From the NCBI RefSeq assembly GCF_036711975.1, contig NC_091973.1:15996001-16060000 (forward strand): DNA of 64,000 bases, given 5' to 3'. The notes under the pieces were generated by a model, which was given only the letters and a program-made list of their open reading frames with translations, was not told where the DNA came from and searched no databases. Numbering within the stretch: the first letter of the stretch is position 1; each line of letters begins with the position of its first letter. Of the stretch, positions 55,801 to 64,000 are shown piece after piece. The position numbers and the translations under genes are program-made. The DNA is from Onthophagus taurus. Lineage: Eukaryota; Arthropoda; Insecta; Coleoptera; Scarabaeidae.

Positions 55801-55943
55801 CCATAATTGTTTGTAACAAAAATTTGCGTTTCATGGTTTTTTACTTCGACGAGTGCTTCCGGGATCATTACGTTGTCTGTATCATCTTTCCTTACAGGAA
55901 ACAAAGCTAAGCCATTTTCAATGTTAGTGACCTGAAAACTCAT
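52827..55943 (-). CDS. Gypsy Pol (RT, RNase H, integrase), C-terminus replaced
   Basis: The long frame reads RT (RLVVDFRRLNERMIEDKYPI, GFKRMPFGLKNAPATFQ-like block, catalytic YLDDIVIYSS), RNase H (FIVTTDTSDIALGAVLSQ, FTDHRPLVWLW) and integrase. The integrase has an HHCC module (HLKRKYWW, CEICNRAKY), core residues in LFVDTFSFA, RFDKGSEF and NVERFHS, i.e. the DDE triad. After INSATGMT the sequence is foreign for about 70 residues. The aspartic protease motif FLIDTGAECSLI is just upstream near 56290 but separated by a frameshift near 56220. Polymerase domains look intact; the element cannot be autonomous without the 3' end. Confidence 0.8.
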   Translation of the reverse strand: MSFQVTNIENGLALFPVRKDDTDNVMIPEALVEVKNHETQIFVTNNYGNPIHLNPTPIEVQPVSEIEEEINIGYNFIDKNHLAALQEKNVEKNLKLDHLNLEEKKALQALLSKYKYLFHIEGQQLTFAHKIKHHLNLKDNRPIYVRNYRQPIETKKEIKKQTMELLRQDIVKESVSPWNAPVHIVTTQKDGRIKNRLVVDFRRLNERMIEDKYPIPNISDISDKLGRANYFTSLDLASGYHQVEMEPEDREKTAFSTEQGHFEFKRMPFGLKNAPATFQHLMDEVLRGLLEDTCLVYLDDIVIYSSSLQEHIQKLIKVFDRLNSANFKINLQKCEFLKKEIKYLGHIITDKGVKPNPEKIRAIIQFPIPKTKTEIKSFLGLLGYYRKFIKDFAKITKPFTSCLKKNAKINIEDSSYIAGFEQCKGLLTNDPILRYPHFTKEFIVTTDTSDIALGAVLSQGIIGKDQPICYASRTLSETERRYTTTEKELLTIVYAVKQFRPYVYGKKFTIFTDHRPLVWLWSLKEPNSKLMRWRIMLEEYDFDIVYKKGKANTNADALSRITLNDLNVITQSDLDSILPNFDDTELLEIASEMSIALIDSPAPPAILATGQGIARKEIKISDRPTRQLRSTRRIEENKENSDNNTIHTTQTVEPKKSIEIQDTIIDNKKTQFIITTSLGNGLEITIKTRGDNTIHLVRIPAENQYEHILNLYKNYMAGNKTFYIYTSVDELYQQMCNVYNNEISDRGPRIIRCLRRAEVISDEAKKIEIVTTYPEGMTNHRGIQETLEHLKRKYWWSKMEETITKVIKACEICNRAKYNRRPDVPLLPITETPDAPFEKLFVDTFSFANNKYLTIVDSFTRLGHAIKIKSKNPTDIVEAFLDYFNYYGIPREIRFDKGSEFNNQVVKELAVLHRITLHFGTAKNPESQANVERFHSTLLEHLRCLDEDPGITKEKKIRSATIAYNNTINSATGMTSVRQSDFCASRKSTVSLFQLFFHSFFIIFVIFSFNSSSFCFINLFVSFYDDPCLKLITSLLII

Positions 55944-56358
55944 TAATGACTGCGAGTATGGTTTAATTGTTTGAGTATTGTCAATTTTGTAAGGAATTGT
56001 TGTATTATCTGTAACAATGACTTGTTTCTTTGTATCAAGCGAAGCTCCTAATTTTGTTAACAGATCGAAACCAAATAAACCATCAAATGTACGTGAAAAA
56101 TCAAAGCATACAAATAAATGATATTCCGGTGATTTAAAGATGTTAGGAAGCGGTGCGTAAACCGCGCTTCTTGTTTTTTCAACTCCGTGAGGTGTTCTTA
56201 TATTAAATTCCTGACTATCGCTTCATCGCTATTGGCTTCTTCATATAACTTCGAATTGATAAGAGAACATTCTGCTCCCGTATCTATAAGAAATCTTAAG
56301 CCTTCAAATTCGACGTAGGGTAGTAACGGATCTTGTGAATAGGCTTTGTTCGAAATCG

Positions 56359-57462
56359 TTACGTTAATTGCTCTTGAGACGTGTCCTGGGGAAAATCCTG
56401 CGTCTCAACGTCTTCTGTGTATTCGACGTTTTCATCGATATGTCGTTCCCCATAGTTATCGTCCGTTTGGTCATCATCAGGATATTGGACATAGATATTG
56501 GCTTCGGTTGTTTCTGATGGAAGCTCAATATTATTTGACATCCATTGTCTCTTTGGGGCTGGTCGGTTGATATATGAGGCTGGACGTTTGTTACTATTGT
56601 CTATTTCCATCGGTGTTGGTCTAAATGGTCGTTGTTGAAATTGTGCCGGGGTTTTCACAAATGGTTGATTGTTTTCTTGTCTGGGATAAAACATTGAACG
56701 AGGTGGCAGTATTGCGGGTGGAATAAATTTATTTGGCTGTCCATACTGTTGTGGCATAACCATGGGAGGTTTTTGCGTAGAGTTTGGACGTTGAGCTACC
56801 ATGGGATGTGGTCTGATAATGGTACGCATTGGCGATGCAATTGGCTGCCTTGTATTAAAAAGAAAACGCTGTTTCTGGGTGTAATAGTTAGTAATTTCCA
56901 GGGCGTAACCTTCTGCTGTCTCAATATCGGTGAGCTGTCGTAATTTAACTTCTAAACCAATGTTGGGATTTATCAAGTCTAATCCAAATAGGTAAGTTCT
57001 CAGAGCTATCTGGTTGTATTGCTCTTGTTAGAGATTGCGGATCGCTACATTGTCTTCTTCCAAGTTAACCTTAGAAAGAAGAGTGTAAAGAGTTGATTTA
57101 ATCTTATTAGAGTAGCTGGCTGTACTGTCTTCTTTTTGTGGAACCAAACTATTCAAATCATAAACAAGAACCTCTTCGGATCGTTTATCACCGAATGAAT
57201 GAATTAGAATTTGTTTAAGTTCGGGCCAAGTGGTGGGTGTTTTATTTGCATCCACCGCCTCGCGTGCTTTGACACGTAGTCTACCCATAAAAATCATTAA
57301 CAGTCTTTTAGATGTGCGAATTTCTTCTGGTCTTGCAGGTGCTGTTGGTAAATATTCTTCAATCAAGAATTCGCAGGCATTAATATAACTCTTCAGAGTT
57401 ATTCTGTCTCCGTCAAAGACTGGTATCAAATCTTGGTCTACTTTCGATATTTCTCTTGCCAT
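56359..57462 (-). pseudogene. Gypsy Gag with one in-frame stop
   Basis: ATG at 57462 reads LIPVFDGDRITLKSYINACE, a Gag capsid-like region, to TAA 57028-57030. The same frame continues (LRTYLFGLDLINPNIGLEV, a capsid C-terminal region), then a Pro/Gln-rich nucleocapsid region without zinc knuckles, to 56359. The absence of CCHC motifs is typical of errantivirus Gag. One point nonsense mutation separates the halves. Confidence 0.75.
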
Positions 57463-57810
57463 TTCTATTTCGTTGATTGCCTCCAGTAAGTCGTTTAAAT
57501 TGTCCAGAGCGTATTAGGTTTAAGTAGCGGAAATGAAAAGGGATAAAGGATGGCAGAAATAAAGATACTTACAGTACGATAAGAATGAATAAAATTGTTG
57601 TCATTGATTCTCTTTTGAGTAGTCCCGGGACTCGATCGGCAATTGGAGAGGATCCAAATTCCTCGGCGGGTTCTACTTTTCTTCTTTCTTCTCGTATCCG
57701 GTAATAAAGAACTTGAAAGTTCACCACAAGTGTTCCGTAAGTCGGACCGATTTTAGGCACGATACAAGATTTAATCACTCACGTTTACCGGATCCTACTG
57801 ACTGCGCCAA

Positions 57811-58076
57811 TTATATTATTTAACTGATATTTAGAGTTTTTTTTTATTAAAAGGACGTTTTAATCATTTAACTTTTATTTAAAATTATAATTTATTACAT
57901 AAGATTTTATAAAACGGAAGCGTAACTTGAACACCGCGTCGACGATTTGAGTACTTCGTGGAGTCGGAATTACAATTCCTCGATATCGAAGTACCCGCAG
58001 TTATTTATAACAATTAATTGCTGACGCTTCATATTCGGCAATTACAGTTGTTAAGGGGCAGCTACATTTGGTAACT
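57811..58076 (-). repeat. 5' LTR of the errantivirus-like element
   Basis: About 266 bp with AGTTAC...AATT ends. The partner LTR is deleted. Confidence 0.65.
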
Positions 58077-58182
58077 GTATGTCATGCACCCAAATTCTGC
58101 GAGGTGGTTTTTCGATTTCATCGCAAGCCAATGCTATCATAATATCTTCTTCTGAAGAACTCGACGACGAACTTGAAGACAT
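58077..58182 (-). pseudogene. Harbinger 2 transposase, first-exon fragment
   Basis: ATG at 58180-58182 reads a Ser run, then EEDIMIALACDEIEK and RRIWVHDI, the typical N-terminus of Harbinger transposases. The Gypsy LTR cuts it at 58076. The rest of exon 1 is not found on the other side, so it was probably lost in a deletion that also removed the Gypsy 3' LTR. Confidence 0.65.
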
Positions 58183-58255
58183 TTTGCTGTTGTCTTTACT
58201 ACGAACGTTCCGTGCCGGCCGTGCTGAGCCGAACCGATTCAGTGGGCGTCCTGCT

Positions 58256-58884
58256 TTACTCTGGTTCCGCGACGTGTTCGGGCTGTTGATATCACCATCT
58301 GTCAGAGCGGCAAACGCGTTATAGCGTAGTAGTAACATGCTCCTATCGAGCACATCGATGTGCCGCAACTTAACGATAGTGGTTCAATGAAAGGCCAATG
58401 TAAGATTTGTCCGACTAAAACTCAACCAGTAGTGTAGAGCGTTTATCGCTATGTAAAATTGTAATTTATATAAAAAAACAAAAATTTGTTAATGTAAAAG
58501 GGCGTTTCCTGTTAATCTGTATTGTTTAACATTTTTATTTAACATTTTCTATCATTTTAAAGAATGAAATAGATTTTATTTATTTACCCGTATTTAAAGC
58601 GATATTTTTTGAGCGATATGGATCATGCACAGAATACTAGATCTAAAAATTACATGTCTGTGCGGTTGACTCGTGTGCGTAAAACAGTCGGACAGCGATC
58701 CTTCAGGTATTTTTCCCCTAAAATATATAATAAGATTATGAGATATGCACTTTAAAATGGTTTGTCATTGGGTCCAACCAACCTTAAATCTTCAATCAGA
58801 GCATGGCTTCAAACTATTAAGGGCACAAACCTCTCAGCCATTTTGAATTTAACTTGATTTGAGTAATTTTTTGTTTTTTGTTTT

Positions 58885-58920
<36 letters not shown>

Positions 58921-59501
58921 GTATTTATGTTTCTTAATTGATAAAATATAAAAATATTATCATTTTGGTTTTGTTTTTCTAAAGTATTTAAACTATTTAA
59001 TTAATCAGTGCGTGCTGGCGTTGTAAATTGTAAAACCACGCGCAACACTGCTATACAGCAGAGTTAGTGGTGTATATCTTGTGCACTCAACATGCCAGTC
59101 TAATTTATTATATTTAATGGTAAAAGTTTTGTTTTGCTTTTTTTTTTTTTTTGTTTTCTTCGTTTTTGTTTTGAGTTGCATGAGATGCTCCTTTTGTTGT
59201 ATTAGTGTAAAATATAAAATGTAGAAATAAAGGGCTATAATAATAAAGTCTGAGTTAATATACGAAAATCTACAAGAAAGTCACATCCTTGTTCCAAGTT
59301 GTTACTACAAGTGCTTCTAAATGTTCACAAGTTAATGCTATACGTTTTGATTTTTCGTTTCTTTCAACGTCGCAAAAATAACTTGAAATAATTTGAATAC
59401 AACTTGGAATGTTCAATGTTCAAACGTTAAATTGTTATTAGAATGTAATTTCAGCAATGTTTTTTAATCCGGATTTCTATCATATATTGATTTTTTTTTA
59501 T
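58256..59501. other. Gap, no supported gene; TA microsatellite inside
   Basis: AT-rich sequence with poly-T runs and a (TA)n tract at about 58887-58919. No domain is recognised. Confidence 0.5.
58887..58919. repeat. (TA)n microsatellite
   Basis: About 16 uninterrupted AT dinucleotide units. Confidence 0.95.
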
Positions 59502-61776
59502 TTAACCCTTATGTGGCTGAAATAGTACCTGTGTACTAATTCTGTATTTAATGTCTTACAACTTGTTTATATATTATTTTTTGTGCACGAATCTACTTGA
59601 CATCTCGGAATATATCATTGTCAAAAGATTTTTGCATTTTTAAAATTTTTTCCAGTTTCAAAAAACATGTTGAACAATTTTAAATCTCTTAGTGCGTGTC
59701 CCAAGTTCTAATACACAAACAGAATATAGAAAGATTATTTTATTATTGGTTATCGTTGCCAGATAACCAAACAGTTCAGTAAAAAATAGTGACGTGAACA
59801 AACAAAAAATAATAACAAATTAACTAATTAGGTCCATTATTGCACAAATCACACACTGGTTTCGATGTAGAATGTTCGGCACAAATGGGTTTTGTGCATG
59901 AACTGCATGCTTTTCGTGTTTTTCTTTGTTTTCGGAAATTTGACCGACAGACATAACAGTGTCCAACACACCGGATACGTCCAGACTCATCCCTGTTTAC
60001 AACATCTCGTGTTGCATTGACTGCTTCTGTAATTTGACGACCCAAAGCCAATTCAATTGAGCTGCGTGTCAAATTATTTCCGATTGCTTTAGGAATTTTG
60101 CTTCGAGTAATAATAGCAGGCACACATAACTCATTCGCAAGACTTTTGAGATATTTTCTTCTCTGATCGGTTGACTTATGTTGTGGATTATGTTCCTGAT
60201 AGATAATGTACGATGCCAAACCTGCAATATCAATCATATTGAACAAAAGTGCAAACAGCCAACGGTTTGTACGTCGTTTCACTGTATATTCCGCCAACAT
60301 TTTATATATTACACCAACCCCCCTTAGTTTTATTATAATACTTTATTATTTGAGGTTTGGCAACATCAGTCTCCTCAATTTCTCCTCTCATATGCATTAA
60401 TGAGAGAAGAATAACTGACTTATTTTTTTTGGAACGTAGCAACATATAGTTGCATTTTTGCTGTATGCAAAGTTTGTGAAATGTTGAAGGGAATAAATGC
60501 CTTATTTTTCCTAACAGTTCCTACTAAAGACATCTTCCACGAATTGAGAGTCTGTATTAATTGAAGACTTGTGAAGAAAATATCCGTTGTTACATTTCTT
60601 CCAGATTTCTTGTATGGAGCGGCTTTGTCTGTCTTCGCGCGTTCAGCACGAGTAGTTTGTCTGTCAAACCGTAAAAGGCATAGAAACGTTTTGAAACGAA
60701 TACGGGACATCGCTGCTCGAATAAGTGGCAAAGAATAGCTTTTCAACATTTCGGTGATATGTTCTTTGTTTGACTTCTGAACGCCAGCAATTATGAGAAT
60801 TCCTAAAAACGCATCCAATTCTTCTTGAGTAAATGGCTTAAAAACTTGAGGTTGTTTTTTAGTACAACCTTGATAATTTTCCAAAACATTTGTATTATAA
60901 TTTTCTGTTGGCAGTTAGCCTTTTGCATTACTTTCTCGATGAATTGTGGAACATATATCGTTGGAGATGATAGTTCTAAATATCTCCTTTGGTGTATATG
61001 TAGAAGTTATTGCCGTCACACCCATTTTACCTCTCAAAATATTACGGCTAATTGTTTGAGCCTGTCGTTGTGGTACACTATTCTATACAATGCCATCTTT
61101 GCTAGTCAAAACCGCAGATTTTGAAAAGCGCTCTAATTCCACTTCGTGTTCATCGTAGTCACTTTCATCTGACTTATCATATTGTTCAGTCAAGGGTTCG
61201 TCTTCAATATCGGACGCTTCTAAGTCTAAATTTGTGGGAACATATTCCTCTTCAGCTGAAGGAACAAAAGGCTCCTCATCAGACGACTCGTCTAAAGACG
61301 CTTTAAACTCGTCAGGTGAACGAGTAACCTTCAGTGAATATTACTACTATATTTATTATTTTATATTTACTGTTTTCTTACCATTTCCTTTGACACCTTG
61401 GTTTATGCAATCCAACAATAGTATCTGTCATTTTTTTATCAACACCGCAATACTATTATATAGAGCAAAATATTATAAACATAAATTTATAATTTTGGAT
61501 ATTTAACTACGATATTTATAACTATAGTTATTTACGATGTACCATGTCTAAGATATCACAATAGAATAAACGAAGACCTGATCTGACGAACACGTTTATA
61601 AACAGGACTAAATACATAAATGTTTACTTATGATATGTTAAGTGAAGTTTTTTTTTGAAAACTATAGGTGGTACAAAACGATTGCAATATCAAACAGTAA
61701 GATTTTTCGTATCTAGTACCCGGGTACTATTCTTGTCATTAGGCGGTGTTTTATTTACCAGTCACATAAAGGTTAA
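59502..61776 (-). mobile_element. piggyBac element with TTAA duplication, 2.27 kb
   Basis: TTAA at 59502-59505 and 61773-61776. Inner ends CCCTTATGTGGCTG and CCTTTATGTGACTG are inverted. It is inserted next to a hAT fragment at 61777. Confidence 0.85.
59824..61330 (-). pseudogene. piggyBac transposase, several frameshifts and a central deletion
   Basis: Minus strand: an acidic N-terminus (SLDESSDEEPFVPSAEEEYV) near 61290, then after frame changes PFTQEELDAFLGILIIAGVQ and FLCLLRFDRQTTRAERAK. A jump then leads to KSGRNVTTDIFFTSLQLI (second catalytic Asp) and WKMSLVGTVRKNKAF. After a gap come RRTNRWLFALLFNMIDIAGL and a Cys-rich tail (CYVCRSNFRKQRKT, CSSCTKPICAEHS). The first catalytic Asp segment (LxGFRGRCPF) is deleted between AKTDKAAP and YKKSGRN. 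Confidence 0.8.
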
Positions 61777-62044
61777 ACGATAAGAAAATTCCCCTGGTAC
61801 TCTTTCTATTTTCTTTTAATTTATTTACTGACTCCTCCAGTTTTATGCCCAATTCCTCAAAATATTTGATGCCTTTTTTTATAGGTATAAAGTTCGTTTT
61901 AATGTATAGCAAATTTTCTTTTAAATATGGATTTTGCAATAATTCTTTGTATTCTACAGTGCATTTGGAATCATTGTTTAAAGATTCGGCAACGTTTGCT
62001 ATGGATTCCAAATTTTCGGTATAAAATAAACAACCAGACAACAA
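61777..62044 (-). pseudogene. CGGBP1-like hAT fragment
   Basis: The minus strand reads SGCLFYTENLESIANVAESL, then KENLLYIKTNFIPIKKGIKY and ELGIKLEESVNKL, aligning with the 15 kb copy (ASLFYAQHFVDIKNCLLML, DDLNYIRDNFSDLVNNIKYF). It stops at the piggyBac TTAA. A separate, third hAT fragment of this family in the window. Confidence 0.6.
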
Positions 62045-62639
62045 AGCTAGGAAATTAATTCCCAGAAAAACTGTAGAAAATATAGGGAATATAAATTCGT
62101 GACTACTCTATTGAACATGAAAATTAGAAAAAAAAAAATTTTTTTTCCTTTAACTTCAGGTTATAAGGTCATCAAAAAAAGGGGACTAAATTTTAAAACA
62201 TCTATTTTTCGAAACTTATATTGTTTCTTCTTCAGGATGATTCGGTTCTACAAACGAATTAACAAATTAAAAATTATGTTTAAAGTCAGTTAGAGTAAAA
62301 TAATACTTAGTCAAATAAGCCAACTTATACAAAGAGAACCTGTCCGACACCACATGTTATTTGTTCGACAACGCGGACACAAGTGATTGAAATATCAAGT
62401 CCTTACGGAAAAGGATAAAAACAAGAAATATATAATAAAATACGAGTGACACACATGTACTTTCGCCAACGGATTCAATTAATTAACAGGAAATACAATA
62501 TTTGAAAAACCAAAAACAAATCAACCAAAATTACAATTTTTTTTTTTTTTTTTATTTTGTAATAGCGAAAATGTAAGAATAGATGTTGCTTAAGTTGTTT
62601 ATATCCGTTCTAAAGTTAACAGTTTTGTTGTTGTTTATA
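62045..62639. other. Gap, no supported gene
   Basis: AT-rich with poly-A and poly-T runs. It includes the left arm of the inverted repeat at 62165-62184. Confidence 0.4.
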
Positions 62640-62676
62640 TGGTACATATAATAAGCCCCCTTTTTTTGATGACCTT
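62165..62676. repeat. Inverted repeat arms 490 bp apart
   Basis: AAGGTCATCAAAAAAAGGGG (62165-62184) and its complement (62656-62676) match almost perfectly. They could be ends of a small element or a local inversion duplicating Helitron sequence. Confidence 0.6.
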
Positions 62677-62810
62677 AAAACTTTCAGTCTGGTGAAGTTG
62701 CAGAGACCGCCGTCCAAATCCAAATTTATTAATATTAATGCGACCACTCCCGTTTTAACGCGCAATTCGTGCGGCGGCAACGACAACGATTTAACCGAAT
62801 TTAACCTTCC
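62640..62810 (-). pseudogene. Helitron helicase C-terminal fragment
   Basis: The minus strand reads SLSLPPHELRVKTGVVALIL, then NLDLDGGLCNFTRLKVL, the conserved late motif of Pif1/Helitron helicases (usually LPPHxLxLKxGxxxMLLRN and GLCNGTRL). Asn-Phe replaces the usual Asn-Gly. The rest of the helicase is absent. Confidence 0.65.
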
Positions 62811-62840
62811 GTTAGGCGCGCATGTATCCAGCAGATACAT

Positions 62841-64000
62841 GCATAAAATTGCTTGCCGTCTGTTTAGAGATCGATATTTTCACAACCGATCAATGAAAAA
62901 ATTTGCGGTAAACTTTGTTATAATCACTGATCATTTCTACTATATTAACATGAATTTGAAAATTTTTGGCTCCTCTTTTTTTTTTTATAGCGAGATAAAC
63001 ATAAAGAAACACCCGATTTTTGAGAATTCCGTAGATAAGACGAAAATATTTGGTGTTTCAACAAGTGATACCCTAATATGTTCAGAATGCGAAGCATATT
63101 TTATTTTTTTCATGTTTTGTATAGTTTCGCGAATTTTTGCGGTTAAAGGGGATGCTGTTATTTCGAAAACGGCTGGACGGATTTCAACGCGTTGTGCACT
63201 GAATTGTGCGTAATAAATCTGTATGTCGAAATCCGATAATAGTTTTGGAAAATAAAATTATTTCGATTTTTTTGGAGCGAGTAAAGTATTTGAAAGAAAT
63301 CTGAATTCGGCAGGCTACGCGACGCCGGTGTGGGGTAACGGGCGAGTGATAGTCGTCCTCGGAGACCCCGAGAAACCAGGATCACCGCGGTGACTAAATG
63401 TCTGCTTTAGAGTAAAAGATGCCATTTTTTATTTTTTTTGATATGTATAATAAATTTACTTATTTTATCAATTAAAATATGTTATTCTATACTTTGTATG
63501 GGTTTTTTGTTTAAGTAGAAACTGCTTACATGTATGTATACAAAATATATTATTTACCGTATAATAAATAAAGATTACAAAAGTTAATACACATATAGTT
63601 AGTAAGTTGATACAATAACAGATATTTTGCGATGATTCTGGTTCATCGTTGAAACAATTTTCGCATATTATTTTGGAATGTTTTTCTAACAAGGGAAGTG
63701 TCACAACTGTGTCTCACCGATTTCGATGCAATTTGGTACAGTCATAGAATGGGCCAAAATAAGGTTCGTACATTTTTTTATACGTGCGGTAAAAGCCCCT
63801 GGGGCGAGTTATAGGGGTTGAAAGTTTGGAGAAAAAGTACGTTTTCACTTATATTTTAAAAATGAAAAGTGCTATCAAAATTTGGTAAATTGTAACTGAT
63901 ATTCATTTTAAAAGAGCTTTCTTTTGATGTATCACACATATACCAGAGGGTTAAGAAGGGCGAACTACCCCTATTTTTTTGGAATTATTTAAAAACCACC
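62841..64000. other. Non-coding tail, Helitron-associated style
   Basis: No gene supported. ACGGCTGGACGGATTTC near 63170 and ACCGATTTCGATGCAATTTGG near 63717 resemble the 3' non-coding parts of insect Helitrons as I remember them. A GC-rich patch lies at 63310-63390. Confidence 0.35.

Larger units (their letters stand above)
52827..58076 (-). mobile_element. Errantivirus-like Gypsy element, 3' end missing
   Basis: The 5' LTR at about 57811-58076 (minus) starts AGTTAC and ends AATT, followed by the primer-binding-like TTGGCGCAGTCAGTAGG, as in the gypsy/17.6/297 group. Gag, protease and pol follow in order. Similarity stops within the integrase near 53035, and no 3' LTR or env is present. Confidence 0.8.
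50473..58258. mobile_element. PIF/Harbinger element 2, split by a Gypsy insertion
   Basis: Inverted ends starting AGCAGGACGCCCACT at 50476 and complementary to 58255 match for about 34 bp with two mismatches. TTA, the family's hallmark 3-bp duplication, flanks both (50473-50475 and 58256-58258). Inside are a MADF gene (plus) and a transposase (minus). An LTR retrotransposon occupies 52827-58076. Confidence 0.85.

Noticed and set aside
62692..63213. 173-aa plus-strand frame
   Set aside because: Its start is antisense to a recognisable Helitron helicase motif and the rest has no similarity pattern.
1..64000. tRNA, rRNA or host single-copy genes
   Set aside because: I found no cloverleaf with A and B boxes, no rRNA-like stretch and no recognisable host protein.

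Overview
The window looks like AT-rich arthropod (probably insect) nuclear DNA built almost entirely of nested mobile elements plus one endogenised virus-like module. The evidence is spliced PIF/Harbinger genes, piggyBac, BEL/Pao, Gypsy, Helitron, hAT and Tc1/mariner relatives, TATA/TCAGT core promoters and perfect heat-shock elements. I see no single-copy host gene, no rRNA or tRNA gene and no CRISPR array. The species cannot be named from the sequence.

Region 1 (1-12000) is a Polinton/adintovirus-type block: a packaging ATPase (minus strand), a parvovirus-like phospholipase A2 protein, an adenain-like protease, a possible capsid fragment and further unassigned ORFs. A BEL/Pao retrotransposon (3152-9031) with identical LTRs, a perfect 5-bp target duplication and an unbroken 1690-codon polyprotein splits this block. 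Downstream lie an unassigned 213-aa ORF and a small ORF (10355-10660) preceded by a tandem duplication carrying two perfect heat-shock elements. A decayed paralogue of that small ORF follows. The PLA2 and protease frames overlap in the -1 register across a canonical A AAA AAC heptamer, which is the most interesting signal I found.

Region 2 (12000-25900) holds a palindromic MITE, a hAT remnant split by a 1.4-kb TTAA-flanked foldback, a broken CGGBP1-like hAT gene, a 5'-truncated non-LTR retrotransposon, an internally deleted piggyBac and a reverse transcriptase fragment.

Region 3 (25900-44300) is a multilayer nest. A Helitron Rep/helicase gene on the minus strand (pieces at 43021-44266, 40640-41183, 38448-38790, 34632-34990) is interrupted by a Tc1-like element, a TIR element carrying a deleted mariner, and LTR-like sequence that itself holds a piggyBac. 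A decayed Gypsy element lies between two copies of that long repeat.

Region 4 (44300-58300) contains two PIF/Harbinger elements whose transposase and MADF genes appear to be interlocked through each other's introns, a second copy of the Tc1-like element, and an errantivirus-like Gypsy element inserted in the second Harbinger.

Region 5 (58300-64000) holds a fourth piggyBac, a hAT fragment and a Helitron helicase fragment. Most genes are broken; the BEL/Pao polyprotein and several virus-module ORFs are the conspicuous intact exceptions.
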